64,000 bases of DNA from Epiperipatus broadwayi (GCA_028023455.1 JAQFVV010006837.1:64001-128000); one strand, 5' to 3'; numbered from the stretch's first letter, positions 12,477 to 27,133 are shown. Numbers and translations are program-made. Notes: a model not told the origin generated them from the letters alone.

Positions 12477-12703
12477 AATTATTATGTTAACAATCCTTAT
12501 TATTATTGTGGCTATGCATGGTATCTAAAATGGCCCTGACATTTCTGATAAATTAATTTTCTTCAATAATGATCCAATCTTTGAGAAAGAATTGAGATGT
12601 TTTAATAATTACAATTACTTTGATCTTTCTATACATGAATTATTTATTGCCTGTTCTTATATTTAAGAATACCCACAAGACCATTTGGTAAATATATATA
12701 TAT

Positions 12704-14781
12704 TATAACAATCAAAATGAAGTGGGAGATCGCATCGCACCGCCCCGCACTACCAAGGGCGCCATCTAGGCATTTGAGCCTAGAAAAATTTATAAAGTAG
12801 GCAGATACGCGCTGTTAGGATTCCACTTTATTTACATATTTAGATCGTTAGCCCATTGTCACTAGCTCAGTGGAGATGCAGAGATAATAAAATATATAAC
12901 CTTAGATATAAATATAAAAAAATAATAAAAGCCACTGCCAGAAATTAACACAGAAAAATATTTATTTACGCACATATAAAATAATATTTAAATTTTGAGG
13001 AATAAATTTTATGTTTATAATTTTATATTGATCTTTAATTCTAAATTTAAGTAGATTTCAAATAATGAGTTTACTATTTATTTAGAGGGTCGAGTATGAA
13101 TGGACTACATAGGTCTGCATTTGAAAGGAAAATATTCTTCCCTGATTTAACCTTAGGTAACAAATTTCGCAATCAACTGGCGCCAATCCATCTGATACAT
13201 TCATGTATTCAATGTAGCATGATACGACAACACAAAATACTATACTGTCAGGAATGTACATCTGAACAATAAGTAGAAATAGAGAAGATATTGACTCTCC
13301 ACCAACAGGAATGTGAATCTGTTGGCAAGTAGATCAATAAACTAAAAACTCCATAGGAATGGATGTGGTTGCCGACTTACAAACCCATCCACAGGCAAAC
13401 AGAGGGTGTGTGGGATATCTATAATCCTGCTAGCGGACCTCATACTACATCTACTAATTACAAAATATATCCAATCCATTGAACCAATTCAACTACGAAA
13501 TGAATAACCTAAGATTACCCTCCCTTAATACAATCTTTACAAAACTTATAGCCATTCACGCCGACTTAATTTTAACATTTATATAGTTCGACAGATTTGT
13601 TTAAAAATGTTGGGTATAGATCATTACACAGATTCCACGGTAAAAACATTTCAAAATAAACATAAAGATCAAAATAAAAATTATTGATACGACAATCGCA
13701 GAGGGAAACTTATAGTAACCCAATAGTATTCACCATAAGATATTGTTGTCACAATAACTAAAGACATCGAATAAATACATTTTAGATACTCATAGGTATC
13801 ATTATTTATCGAATGTCTATATATTTTGATCAAATATGAAAACAAAATATAATTAAGAAACGAATCCATGAAGCGTTATAAACAACTGTAAATTTAATAA
13901 TTTTAGTTAAAACATAATACACACACACAAAAAAATTGAACTGGAAATGATTGTTAAACATCTAATAAAAAATATCAATAATTGAATTTGCATTCTTTAA
14001 GTCAGATAAGAGTTCTTATTTTCAGTTATTAATTACTTGAATTTTAGGAAAGTTATTAGATAGATACAATAGTTCATACTTTAGGATTTAATAGATTGAG
14101 AAGTCCATCTTCGTGATCACTTTAGTAGATTTTGTCCTTTTTGAAATGAAACTGGATTGATGATTTGGTCAGGAACTGTCATCCAGAGGTCAGCTGGTTG
14201 TCCGGAAAATTAAATTTATTGCAGACTTCCACATCGGAAAATCTGAATATAGTATTATAACGATCTATTCATAGTCAGCTCTAAGATCCTAATTATTATA
14301 ATAATTTGGTTTTATATTTTATTATCTCTTATCATTAGATCTTGAGATTCAATGACAAGATCACTAATCCTCTGGTGTTTCAATAGGTCCGTGTGAATTT
14401 CTGGTGTTTGATTGGTATTTAATTTCTTTGTACTTTTATCTGATCCTTTAATTTATTTTAAATGCCTCAAGGGTTAGTTTGTTTTTGAACAATAATTTAA
14501 TTAATAAGACAATCATTTCCATTTTCTAAGACTATAGAAATCAACATTATTTCTATTTTCAAAAATATCAAATCTTTATATCTTTACTTTTATACAAAAA
14601 ATTACTTTCAAATATTTTTATTTTTTAAAAGTTTTTAAAGTTATCCATCATGCGATCTGTATATAGTTAAACAGTTTTTAAATTTATTTTAAGTAAGTTT
14701 TTTCTTTTTATAAATCAATTTTATTTATGATCTTTTATTTTAATTTTAAAATAATGTGACGGGATATTATATTCCGTTACA
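12704..14781 (-). mobile_element. Solo LTR, copy A (~2.08 kb)
   Basis: Read on the minus strand it begins TGTAACGGAATATAATATCC at 14781 and ends near 12704 with GATTGTTATA. It aligns, reverse-complemented, with 24944-27133. Shared landmarks include GCCTAGATGG near 12766, CACTGAGCTAGTGAC near 12860, the block 13080-13240 and the block 13490-13620. Copy B ends ATCGTTACA followed by a primer binding site; copy A has decayed to GTTATA and has none, and no gag/pol lies on either side, so it is a solo LTR. Around 14130-14155 (minus) an AAAAAGGAC string resembles the promoter-like TATAAAAAGGAC of copy B. A target duplication cannot be defined because both flanks are (TA)n. Confidence 0.65.
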
Positions 14782-14833
14782 ATATATATATATATAACCA
14801 AAACTGTCTAACACTATATTAGCAAAAATAAAA

Positions 14834-15154
14834 ATGCAAGACCATAAAACAATACAATACTAGATTAAATTCAAAATTTTACCAAAATCCTTACACAACC
14901 ATGGTTTCATCTACTACAAATAGACCTTCTCAAGTGAAAATCAACCTAAAGAAAAACATATATATATATATATACAAACAAACAAACCTTCCCATAATTC
15001 ATTTGTTTGTTTGTATATATATATATATATGTTTTTCTTTAGGTTGATTTTCACTTGAGAAGGTCTATTTGTAGTAGATGAAACCATAGTTGTGTAAGGA
15101 TTTTGGTAAAATTTTGAATTTAATCTAGTATTGTATTGTTTTATGGTTTTGCAT
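14834..15154. mobile_element. Near-perfect 320 bp palindrome (foldback element)
   Basis: Arms of ~153 bases, 14834-14987 and 15002-15154, are almost identical as inverted repeats around a 14-base centre. Each arm ends at the centre with (TA)n and CAAACAAACAAAC. Right arm, plus strand: CTTGAGAAGGTC, a TCTA/TAGA pair, then GATGAAACC, again resembling the hammerhead/Penelope terminal motif without the CTGATGA core. No coding. It directly follows the start of LTR copy A. Confidence 0.8.
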
Positions 15155-18100
15155 ATATATATATTGTGCCCTTTTCTATAGGCCAGTAATAGTTCATAAC
15201 AGTCAATTACTAAAAATTTTAAATTTAGAATATGTTCTTTTAATACATTAATTGTATTAATTCAATTATATCTTTAAAGTACAATTTGAAGCTAAAGAAA
15301 ATACGTAGTATATAAAATCATTTAAAAGTAGTTATGTAAAGTTTAAAATATTGTTTCATATGGTTGTAAAAGCTGGCCATATTAAATAACACAGCTATAA
15401 TAATTAAAAGTATATTTAATAAATTCGATTTTAATAGTTTAAAACGTATAATTTAATAAATGCAATATTTAGATTTGTAATCATATTTAAATAGTCAAAA
15501 TTAATATAGTATATTTTTAAAAATAAACTTTGTGATGGTGAAAATTATATCTAATTCTATATTTTCTAAATTGTTCTTCCAAAATTTTTATAATTATTTT
15601 ATATAATATAATAAGTGTATCAATTTTATAAATATGGGCAGAGAAATAGATTGAAAATCGTCTGTCAAAGTTATTAATCACATGATTTTTAATGTATACT
15701 ATAACACACACACTTGTTTGAAATAATAACAAAGTTTAAAATATTTTAAAAGTTATATTATAGAATTGGATAGAATTATTGCCTATCATAAAAGTAAATA
15801 GTATTAAACATTAAGTTAACTACCGTATAACATGTTTAAATAATGTAATAAAGACGAATACATTCATAATATAAAAATTAAATATTTTATTTAAATAAAA
15901 ATAGATAAATTGAATATTAAGAAATGGAATAAGTTATTAAATGTTATTTTAAAAGTTATTTTAAATGTTTAAATAGTTTTAATAAAATAATAATTTATTT
16001 AAAAGTAATATTTTAAATAATATTTTAAAGTTCATTACGTCATAATTTTTTATTTTCAAATATAATTCTGCTATAAATTGAAAATATGTAAATTTGTTCT
16101 CAAGCTAAAGTAAGAATTAACCAATAGAAATAGGTATTCTAACAGACTATAAATATCGTCGTAACTAAGTTATCGGGGGAGATTAATAATGTATTGAAAC
16201 CAAAGAAAGGTATATTTGCAGCTCTCAAAGAGATAGTAGTTTTTTTTAAATTTTTTTATTTTAGTCAATTTTTTTTTTTAGTACTTTCTTATAACTTTAT
16301 CTGCAAAAAACTAATTGATAATTTAAAAAAATATTTTTTGCAAAAGAGAGTATAAACTAAAAAAATATTTTAATAATTTCATTTAACATGCTTTGTTAAA
16401 TTTTTTAAAGTTCCTTTATCAGTCGTATTTTATCTAAAAGTTTAACCTAAACTACGCAATAAAAAAAATGGATATACTACGAAATAAAATGGATATAAGT
16501 TGTAATGCTGAAAAAATATTTGAAATATTTATTGATACAGCTTTATTAATACTTCACCGAAGAACTGTTCTGGTACATAAAAACCACAGCTCGGACATTA
16601 TACGGAGTCTAAAAATGTATTGAAACGTATTATTTATAAGCTGATCCAAGATTTGTTTTTAAATAGTAATAAGACAATTACATTTCATGGATTATTTTAT
16701 ATAATATGATATTCAAAGGAGTAAAATGTTATATCCTTTCTGAAGGTAACATTTTTTTTATTATTTTAAAATGATATATAAAAATACCAAACGAAAGTTT
16801 AAATGTATCAAGAAGGAAAATTATATAAAAAAGTGAACATATAGTTGAATAAGAGATGGATCCATGGAAATACAAATAGTACTTAAAAGTTTATCGAATA
16901 TTTTTAAAGTTAAATTAGATGGATTGATGCATCGGATACGCAGAGAATATTGGTAGAGAAGATTAAGAAGCTTCATGGGATTAATTAATATTATGATTTA
17001 ATAATTATCTTCCTAAAAACTAAAACCAAGGATTATTTTCTATAAATTTTACTAAATGGATTAATAATTATTTTTATTTTAAACTTTAACACGTTTAGAG
17101 GAGAACATTTTTTTAAACTCTAGAGATAATGATAAACATTTTGGACTTATCAGGAACTATCATCAAGAAAACATGTAACTATAGTTTTGATTCTTTTTAT
17201 TTTGTTAACCTAGTTTAAATCTAAATTTTTATATAAGGTTAGGAAAAACATAAAAACATTAATTTATTAATATTAAAATTTTATAATATAACAATCTAAT
17301 AATTTAGCTAAAAATATTTTAATATAAAGTGTATAGGTGTGAATTTTTTTTTTATATCTGCAATGCTCAAGTGGATAAAGAAAAGCCTACTGAACATGAT
17401 GACTAGATAAAGGTTATTGGTAATAATAATAACTATTAATAATTTTATAATGTATATTTTTTTTGTGTGTTTTCTTTAGATCATCTATGGATAGTAAGAA
17501 TGAAGTATAAAAGTTTTTTTTTTACTTATATGTACCGCATTTTATACAACATTTTAAAAAACATTATGATATAGGATTGATTTGAAAATATGCATACGAC
17601 AATTTTTTTATATTTTTTTTTATTAGTAATATATTCCAACATAACAAATAATTATGTGATTCTTTTAAAATTTTGATGTTATGGGATATTCAAATATTGT
17701 CTAAGTAGATTGTATATGATTAGACATATAGAATGATGAAGTGGACATACTTTTCTTGTGGAACAGCTAGATTGTTTAACTATTAATGAATTTTATTTAT
17801 TGTTTTTGTAAATGCAGATAGTTATTTATCGATGTAAGATGTAGAAAAATCTTGAGAAATAATGTTGAGATAGTGGCTTGGAAGTACTATAGTGAACAGG
17901 AAACCAAGGTGATGTTTTTAAGAAATAGGATGTTATAAGGAATGGAAATAATATTTAGTCTTTATGTGAATATCAGCATAGTTAACAAAGCCCTATGACT
18001 GATACACATTTTATTTGGACAGTGTTTATATTACTTTAAATATTTGATGTTCTAATAAAGCTGAAGAAATAGCTTTAACATTGTCCCTGTACTAGAGGAT

Positions 18101-19733
18101 ATTAGGCAAGTAAATCTCATACCTCTTCGCACTGTACCATGATTTTGAGATATGTTAAGAGTAATACTCTAGCTTTCTTCCTTAATCCTATGCATCTGTT
18201 TTCGCTATCTTTATTTCATGTAACTGCATCGTTTAGTAAGATATTTTAAAATAAATGATAAATAATTTAGAACTTAGGTTATGCTATCGTTTTTTGGATG
18301 AGATTAGTTTATTTGCTTATAAGGAGCAGAATATTATAACTTAAAATTGGAAGATCCAAAGTATCCTAAGGAAAGAAAAGAATCATAGAATATATTTTGA
18401 ATTTTATTTCGGAAATGAAATATAAATTTTTTTAAAATAAAGTATCTAAACAAAGATATTTTCTTTAAAGTGATAATAATTTTAAATGCTTTACTATTAT
18501 TATTTTTTTTTTTTAAGAGAAAATAAGCATTGCATATTTTTAAAATACAATAGTACAAAGTAAATTATGTAAACAATATGCATAGTATATTTTTTGTTTA
18601 TTGATTAACAGACGTGTATTGATGATTACACTTATATCATACTAAAGTAGGGCTTAAAGAAGAATATATTATGATTAGTAAACATTGTGTGATAAATACT
18701 AAAATCTAGTACTGAATTTTTGGATAATATTTTGTGTAACATCTTTGACTTTGCAAGACAAATTTTTTTTTATATATTTTGATAAGTCCATACTCATTAT
18801 AATATTTTGTTTTCTATGGAATGTTTTCTAAGTATGAATTTTTAAAATAAGATAGTTTAATAATATTAAGGATAAAATGCGGTTGCTAATAAAGTAGATA
18901 AATATACTTGTAATAAGTTAACCATAATGAGAAACCAAATAGTATTTTTTTTTTTTTTAAATTTTGTCCTAAATCTAAATAAAATATAATTGAAATATAA
19001 ATTTTTTTTTTTTATAACTCGGTAGATCAAACTGTAAAGTAAAAAAAAAGTTAAGAATATCCACTGTAAATAGTGTAAATAAATTGTTTATTTATTTGTT
19101 GTTAGTAATAAACTTTGTTAAATTTTGTTATTTAAAAAATTTTATCGAAACAAATATATAATTTTGCATAAAAGATAAATAGAGAATTATTTTAAGAATT
19201 TTAAATATTTTATTGGTATTCATTATAATTAAATAATCATAATCTTACATTATTTTATTGGTCACAAATCAGTTATCACAATATTATGTTAAATTATATG
19301 CTATCAGTTGCCACACATATTTTGTTTGTCAGATTATTAAAATGCTACCACGTATTTATTATATCATTACATGAAGATATAAGATCATATTATATTATTT
19401 CATTATTTTATTATGGTAATAAAATTATAGTAAAAGAAAAGATATACAGAATTAGTTAAACAATGAAGAATATTATTACTGTTATTTATTATTATTAGTT
19501 TCAGTGTAGTAGATTATGACATAAAATCCCTTCTCATATTTTACTACCGTATTTTTATTAACTTAAAATAAACTTTATGAACCTGAGATTATTTTATTTG
19601 AGCTAGATTATTACAAATAGATGATTAAGACTTAATTATTAGTTTAATCTTAGTGAGTAGAAGTTAATAAAGTCGTGAGAATACTATGAGTTTGTTATTT
19701 AAAATAGTAATAAGGGGGGATAGTGTTCTTATG
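15155..19733. other. AT-rich, nothing recognised
   Basis: 4.6 kb without recognised coding, RNA or repeat structure. The minus-strand open frames at 15517-15732 and 18334-18558 are Ile/Tyr/Lys/Phe-rich chance frames in A/T sequence. Confidence 0.5.
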
Positions 19734-19773
19734 CCATTGAGGTAATATCCTGTAGGATATTGGCTCAATGTAA
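19734..19773. repeat. Short stem-loop
   Basis: CATTGAG, then AATATCCT, a GT turn, AGGATATT and CTCAATG form a stem with one small internal mismatch. It is not assignable to a known structured RNA. Confidence 0.5.
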
Positions 19774-19953
19774 TCTATCTTGTCACCTGTATTTTTTTAT
19801 AAACTGAACCTTATTCATATTTAAAATTTGAGCTAGTGAAATATTTTAATTTTAATACTGAATATTTTAGTTATTAATTATTAACTGAGATAGAACCCGT
19901 TTTATTTTATATCATATACTATCTGGAAGTGGGGATGCACAAGAGCAAGGTCA

Positions 19954-19955
<2 letters not shown>

Positions 19956-20009
<54 letters not shown>
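19956..20009. repeat. (TA)n microsatellite
   Basis: About 54 bases of uninterrupted alternating T and A. Confidence 0.95.
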
Positions 20010-20010
<1 letters not shown>

Positions 20011-22336
20011 CCAATAAAGGTCACCAGTCAACTGGTTATCATATTTAAATCACATACCACAGCCCTCATGCTTAAGTAAACCAATAGAATATAACCCATC
20101 TGCAATCAAGATAACCTTACTATTAAAGTAGTAAATGAAAACCAAGATTGATTATATTCTTTTGGTTTATTTAAGTTTTAAAAAAAAATTATGTGATATA
20201 TTTATATTCAAAGTTCATTAAAAATGAAGTAGGAGAAGTTTAAAATAATTTTCAATTGTAATGTAAATGGATACTATTGAAACATTAAATAAAGACATGG
20301 CTTAAATTAAAAATGAATCGGACACCTATCTTTTGTTTTCTATTATTTATTTCTTCAATCTTATATCCAAAATAATCTGAATTAAATTTATGACTTGTTT
20401 TATTTTCCTGATTAAAAAAACCAAATTAGAAACAGGGTTATTTTAGAATAGTTGTATTGATAAATATGTTGCAAAATACTTGGGTTTATAACCTGGTTTT
20501 GTCATAATACATTGAGTGGCAATTGAAATTTCATGTCTCCAAAAATATAGCATATTAGCTTTTTGTATAAGACTAATTTTCTGTTTTGAATTATTAATTA
20601 AATGAAGTGGAGGCTAAAAACTAATATTTAATTATTGCAACTATGTTTATTTGCAGACATTTGCACTGCTTATATATGAATAAACGAATGTGAATTTGTG
20701 ATAAATCTATTAAATTCTATCACCATGTCAGTTTTGACAGATGAGAATGTACACAATGAGTTTCATATAGAGTGTGATCAAAAAGGAAAAAAAAAAAACA
20801 TCCTTAAGTGAAATCATACTTTCAAGAAAAAAAGAGTATAAATGATTGATCCTATCTGATATTGACAACTCAAGATTTTTTTAAAATTCTTATACTCAAA
20901 AATTAAAAGATCAATAAAAGAAGTACAAAAGAATCTTCATTATTTAATAAAACCCTACATTAATACAAATTAAGACAATGGTAAAACGGAAATCTCAAGC
21001 AATTAAACTACTTTGCTTTTTGAAAGGAAATACACAATAATTTTCAACAAATATGAGGCTTATCAAATTAAATTAGTTAAATAAAAAAAAAACTAAATAA
21101 AATTCAGTAAGATGTTTTTAATAGTATAACATAAAAAAAACAATTATACTTTTTAATTATATAATTATTATGGCATTAAAATTATATACATATGCACACT
21201 TTTTGCAAATAATAAGTTAATAAAAATGAAATAACATGCAAATCTAAATGACATTATGTTAAATATTATAATTTTAATCGGATGGATCATACCTCCTAGA
21301 AATTGTTATAAATAGCAAATTCCATTTCTCTCATCGGTTAATTATGTCAATAGTGTAAGCTTGATTAATCAATATTGCTAGTGCTTGACAGATCAGTTTC
21401 CATCTTATAACTTTCTTTAGTAAGGGATTTCAATAGGTCAGCATGAATAAGAATTTTTAAGCATTTCTATCTAGTATCTATTAATTACTGAAGCTTACTC
21501 TAGGTTATAAAATGGATTAACAAAAGCTACTCATAACATTATGGACAATGGGATCATGTAAAATGTTTTGTTTACATTTAAATTTTTTTATTTATTTAAT
21601 ATTTTTTTTAGATAGCTATAAATGAAAAGGCAGATGTTAATACAGTTGATGGCTCAGCTTTAATGTATAAGCCCTTACTTTTCACATAATAAATATATCA
21701 TAATTATAAGATTTTATATAACACACAAAATATATTTATCATAACAATTGTATTATTTGTATGGGGGTGACTAGTTATAGTCAATGTTAGTATTAATATT
21801 TTATCAATAATAAATCATATGGTGAATCGTTCTGAACAGTATAGCATTCAAACAGCGACATGATAGGCTAAACTAAAAGCTTCTTGATTCTGCAATTTAT
21901 ATTCCTGAGTTAAATTATTGAGAAAAAAATAAATATACTTGTTTAATTTAGTGGAGCTGATCCTCATTCAAAATCTATAACGGTTTATTTTCCTTTGTAA
22001 CAAAGTTTTTTTCTTAATAAAAAAATTACTGAACTCTATTTTAAAATGTTTTTTATTATAATACATATTTAGAAGAATATATGCATGATTATTATATAGA
22101 AATATTTAATTTAATGTAATATATACCAATGATTTTATTATTTTTTATATTACAGATGATAATATAATTGTTATTTAGTAAGTCCTTTAAATTTTATTTT
22201 TTATTATTTAAAACTTAATAGTCAATTTTAACTATTAGTATTGGGTGTGTATGTTTTTTTTAAATTTTTTATTTATATTTAAAAAGATGCTAAAGTCTTT
22301 TAAAATGTCTTTTTATGTGATTTATTTAATAATAAC
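20010..22336. other. AT-rich, nothing recognised
   Basis: No feature supported. Confidence 0.5.
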
Positions 22337-22466
22337 GTTTTAAAATGACGTCAAGCATTGGTGGTCGAGAGGTCAGCGACGGCTGCTTTACATGCAATTG
22401 TCCTGGATTAGCAGGTTCTCTTCCCGGCTGATGCTATGACACATGGGGAAAAAAGTTTTAAAAAGA
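22337..22466 (+). mobile_element. tRNA-like SINE, copy 1
   Basis: The head at 22356 begins GCATTGGTGGTCGAGAGGTC and the body ends CCCGGCTGATGC then TATGACAC, about 80 bases, followed by an A-rich tail. The ends GCATTGG and CTGATGC pair like an acceptor stem. The flanks GTTTTAAAATGA (22337-22348) and GTTTTAAAAAGA (22455-22466) are an 11/12 target-site duplication. The start is tRNA-Gly-like and the D-arm-like GTCGAGAGGTC resembles Ser/Leu tRNAs. The anticodon arm is not intact. Confidence 0.75.
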
Positions 22467-23553
22467 TCTAGAAGTAATTATGTATCATTTGTGGTAACAA
22501 TCTACATTTAAATACAACAATAGTTTTCTTATATTTTAATATTATAACTGATAAAAATATTTAAATTTAAATTATAATTTAAATAGTGACTTTTTAATAT
22601 TCTTTTTTACTTTATTTATTTTCTTACTTAGTGGATTTTGTTTGATTTTATATTTTATACAGAAATTTTTTATTATTTCTAGATATCAAATTAATGTGTG
22701 TGTGTGTTTTTTTTTTTTAAAAAAAAGACAACATTAAAAAAGAAGAAGATAAATTCACTATTTAAAGAGTAGTGAAGGCTCAAAAATAAAAGAATACATA
22801 TATGTATAATAAACTTGAAATAAAAAAAAATATAACAAAATATCAATTTACTAGACAAAAACAGTCTCTAATGTTGTTTTAGAAAAATTAAATGTTATAT
22901 AAAATAAAAAAGCTGTTGCAATAATATATGGGGTATAAAAGCAACATTTAAAAATATGCATAAGATGGAAAAACTTAATGGATATTGCAATAAGCAGTAT
23001 AAACATAATGAAAAAGACTAAATCAATTCAGACAAAAATTTAAAAAAAAAAAAAAAGAACTTATAAAAGCAAGTTCAAAAAATAATTACTTGTGACAGAA
23101 ACAAAAAGAGACATAAAACAATAATAAAAAGAAAACGTGAATGATATTAAAAAAAAATAGCAGAGATAAATCATGTTACTCTGGATTGCATCTAAGAAAT
23201 TAAAGTTAAGATTTATTAAAAAAGATGCGAGAATGGTTTAGTTAATTTAATCAAATAAAGTAAAAAGCAAAATACTTTTAAAAGTTTGAATGTAACAGTG
23301 TTGTTATTACAAAATAATAAATTAAAATGAATGCTACAATACTTCAAAGTATTTTATTATATTTAATGCTTCCCTTCTGAAATGGAACCATTCCATGCAT
23401 TTGTTTTACTTAATAATCTTGCACTAATAATATTTCTTAAATTTATATTAAGTACTACATATTCCTGGACTCACTCCCATTAATAAAAAAATATCAAAAT
23501 TTTAAAAACAATTAAAAAACACAGCCTGGTAAATAAGTGTTTCAACTTTATAT
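22467..23553. other. AT-rich, nothing recognised
   Basis: No feature supported beyond homopolymer runs. Confidence 0.5.
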
Positions 23554-24901
23554 TGTACCGGTCAAAAAGAAGCCAACACATCAACAAACCCAAACTCAAA
23601 GTCGGATTCAAACTCAGGTGGTTCAAACTGAATTCAAACCCAACTCATGAGCTCAGATCAAATCAATGGATGACATATATCGATGGTACATGACTATGCG
23701 CCAAGGAACTAGCTCAACGGATGATGATGATTAATGAGACTCCTGATCTAACTCTAATAAAGTATAATAAAATAACTAACAATCTTTATAAGTCAACTCA
23801 TATATATATGTTTGGGTTGCCAATACAGACAGTGAGCATTAATATTAAAATAATTTGAATAAGAAAGAAAGTTTAAAAAAAAAAACCCAAATGTGTTAAT
23901 ACAATATTTAATAATAATTATAATTTTGTTCAACTTTTTAGATTGTGATTATATAGATTACCTCTAGTCTTTAAACAGAATTTATATTTACAACAAGAAT
24001 GGCAGTCCTTATTATATGCCAATACTATTACGTAATATTATATGATAAATATATGTCTATGCCCCGACAAAAAATAAAGGTAGATAAAGGTATTTGGCTA
24101 TGACTGAAATTATTATTCTGATTCTAAAGGAAAGAATGTGAGATTTATTTTCACATTCGTAAATCAATTCACAAAGAGCAAGATACGTATTTAGGGCATA
24201 ACTTTAATATTTAATAAAAACTTATTTAATTATAAATAAATATTAATTTGTTCGACTTTAATAAAATCAATTCATCACGATTTACGAGCATGAGGCGGGC
24301 TTTACTGGAACTGAGAAATAAACGGTACTGAGACTTATGAGCTATAAGAATAAATGTGAAAAATAATGGCTTGTCTATGATTTGAGAAAATAGCAGGGCT
24401 GCTTGTATTTGACAAGTCTTCAATGCCCTATATGAAGGATCCATAGAACACAGGGAAAACCAGGTCGGGTCGTAGCCTCGAACCTTTGGTGTTCAAATAT
24501 AAATGAGCAAGTGGAGGAAGTGCTTTCTTCCTAGATAATTAAACTAATAGAAATATCACTGAGGACAAGCCTATGAAACAGGAGATGGCTCGATCAGCAA
24601 CGTTGGAAAATGATGACTTGGTAATCATCGTATTTAAATAATAAAACCCAATTTATATAAAGAGTGCTCACGTGATGACCTGATCAAGTTAAATTAAAGT
24701 CAAACGTGCTTTAATCAAAAAGTATTTAATGCAATTAGAAATTATATTAATTATGCCCTAAATCCCATGCCCTTCCTGAATATTAATAGAAAGTATAACA
24801 TTTGAATTAGAATATATATTCATTTAATTCCTTTATCAACCTTTTTGCAAACAATAAATTAATGTGAATAAATAACTATTATAAATTCAGTAAAGTGGCC
24901 G
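23554..24901. repeat. 1.35 kb direct repeat, left copy
   Basis: It starts TGTACCGGTCAAAAAG and ends AGTAAAGTGGCCG. It is nearly identical, apart from scattered substitutions and small indels, to 27468-28826. The pair flanks a 2.57 kb block, as LTRs would. Read on the minus strand it ends GGTACA, which would suit an LTR 3' end, but the other end (CGGCC) is not TG and no polypurine tract is visible. Segmental duplication is the alternative. The open frame around YRSKRSQHINKPKLKVGF occurs in both copies and matches nothing known to me. Confidence 0.8.
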
Positions 24902-24943
24902 AGCCACTGCCAGTAAATGTTTGTATGTTAAAAAAAAAAAATA

Positions 24944-27133
24944 TGTAACGAGCACAGACGTTCGTTACATTGATTTTTTTTATATTTATTAAACATGAAA
25001 GTAAATCAAAAAGTTCGCATTTAAAAATTTTCTTTAAGAATTAAAAATTGAAATTAAATATCATCTTAAACTCGTATATATTAAATCGCACAGATAAAAA
25101 AAAATTATTAAAATAAAACTGTATTAAAAATGGAAAAGGTATTTTAAAATAAAAACTTAAAAAGATTTAGAGATAAAAATATATCTTTGATTTGGAAAAC
25201 AGGTTAATTAAAGAGAAATGGAAATGATTGTTAATTAGTTAAATGTAAACCAGCCTTGGGCATTTAAATGTAAAAACATCGGTCAGAGAGGAAAACAATA
25301 GAAACTTTTAGCAAATGAAATAAATCAATTGGGAAATCGGACCTCAACGAAAAGGATCATCGCATCGATGACGTAATGTAAATTTAATCCTTCACATTAA
25401 TATAAAAAGGACAAATTTGGAAATTATTAATTAGTGAGTTATTGATGATTATTACGATGTAACAGCTAGGTATTAGTGCTGAGGGGATTGAAAAAGACGC
25501 ACAGCTTCAATCCTTCAGTTCTGCTAAGAAAGGAAGAAAAATGAACCATCGTTTCTACATTGAGGACCAACTACACTAAAAAATCTCCGGATGGATAAAT
25601 AAATCGGCCAACAGGATACCAATCTTTGGACGACGTGGGAATTCACGTTCAAACAGCAAGGAATATATGAAGATGAATTATTTAAATAACCGTAAGAACT
25701 TTAAAATTTATGAACAGTAAATTAAAAACTTTCCAGATTTAAATAATTGCAATATTATTCTATCTGACCAACATTATTTATTAATTAGTTATAATTTTAT
25801 TTAATGTATTTATTTTGTAAAATCATTTCCATTTATTTATTTTTTGTTCTTTAAGTTTTATTATGATTTTTGTTTTCCGTTAAATTAATTATAAAAATGT
25901 TAAACTTAAGTCGGGCGTGAATGGCTGTATAGATTTGTAAAGTTATATTAGGGGAAGGTAATCTTAGGTTATTTATGTCGTTGTTAGATTGGGTCAATGG
26001 ATTGGATATATTGATGTAGTTAGATGTAATCGGAGATTTGCTACTGGCAGAATCGTTTATATATACGCCGCACTCACCCGTTTGCCTATGGAAGAAATTA
26101 TAAGACGGAGAACGCAGTTCCTTTCTATGGAGTTTTTTTATTGTTCTTCTCGTTAGATAGATGTAATATTCCTATCTGATTGAGAGTCAATGTCTTTCTT
26201 AATTCTTTTGGTGCTGCCGTATTTCGTATTACATTGAATACATCGATATATCAGATGGATTGATGACAGTTTGACGGCGAATTTTAGCCTAAGGTTAAAT
26301 AGGGATAGAATATTTTAATTTCAATGCAAATCTATGTAATATTCATACTCGATTCTAAATAAAAATGCATTAAACTTAAGTTGTTTATAGACGCTTGCAT
26401 CTCATGGAACTCCATTGTTTATCGGTTAACTATGTTTTGCGTTTTCATATTTGATCAAAATATATAGACATTCGATAAATAATGATACCTTACGGTGAGT
26501 ATCTAAAATGTATTTATTCGGATGTCTTTTAAGTTATTGGTGACAATGCGAGTATCTTATGATGAATACTATTGGGTTATGTAGAAATTTCCCTCCGCAA
26601 TTGTCAGTAATCAATAATTTTGTATTTTGATCGTTTATGTTTACTTTGAAATGTTGTTCACCGTGAAATCTATGTAACCGATCTATATTCAATATTATAA
26701 ACAAGCTTTCCTAAATTTATCTGTGCGAACTTAATTAAAATGTAAAATTAGAATATAATAGTAATTAAAGGTAAATTAAAGTGAAAAATCAAAGTTAAAA
26801 ATAATTTTAAATGTTAAAATGTAAACTAATACTAAAATAATTTTAAATCTTATATATATGTGCATAAATAAATGTTTGTATGTTAATTACTGGCAGTGGC
26901 TTATTTTATTTATTTTTTAATGTTGAAATCTAATTAGATAAGATCTTATATTATTTAATCTCTGCTATTCCACTGAGCTAGTGACATGGGCTAACGACCG
27001 GAATCAAAATTTAAAAAAAAAAAAAAAATTTTTTTTTTTTGACTTACGTATCTGCCTACTTTATAAATTTTTCTAGGTTCAAATGCCTAGATGGCACCCT
27101 GTAGTGCAGTTTACTTTTCTCCGGATCGTTACA
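24944..27133 (+). mobile_element. Long terminal repeat, copy B (~2.19 kb)
   Basis: It begins TGTAACGAGCACAGACG at 24944 and ends CCGGATCGTTACA at 27133 (TG...CA form), immediately followed by a primer binding site, so the right boundary is firm. It is the inverted homologue of 12704-14781. A promoter-like TATAAAAAGGAC occurs near 25402. The interior has no reading frame. No gag or pol follows: the internal region is cut off after the primer binding site by an inverted LTR end. Confidence 0.75.

Noticed and set aside
22356-22438. Functional tRNA genes at the four GCATTGG... sites
   Set aside because: Anticodon arms are not intact, three copies have A-rich tails and target duplications, so they are SINEs.
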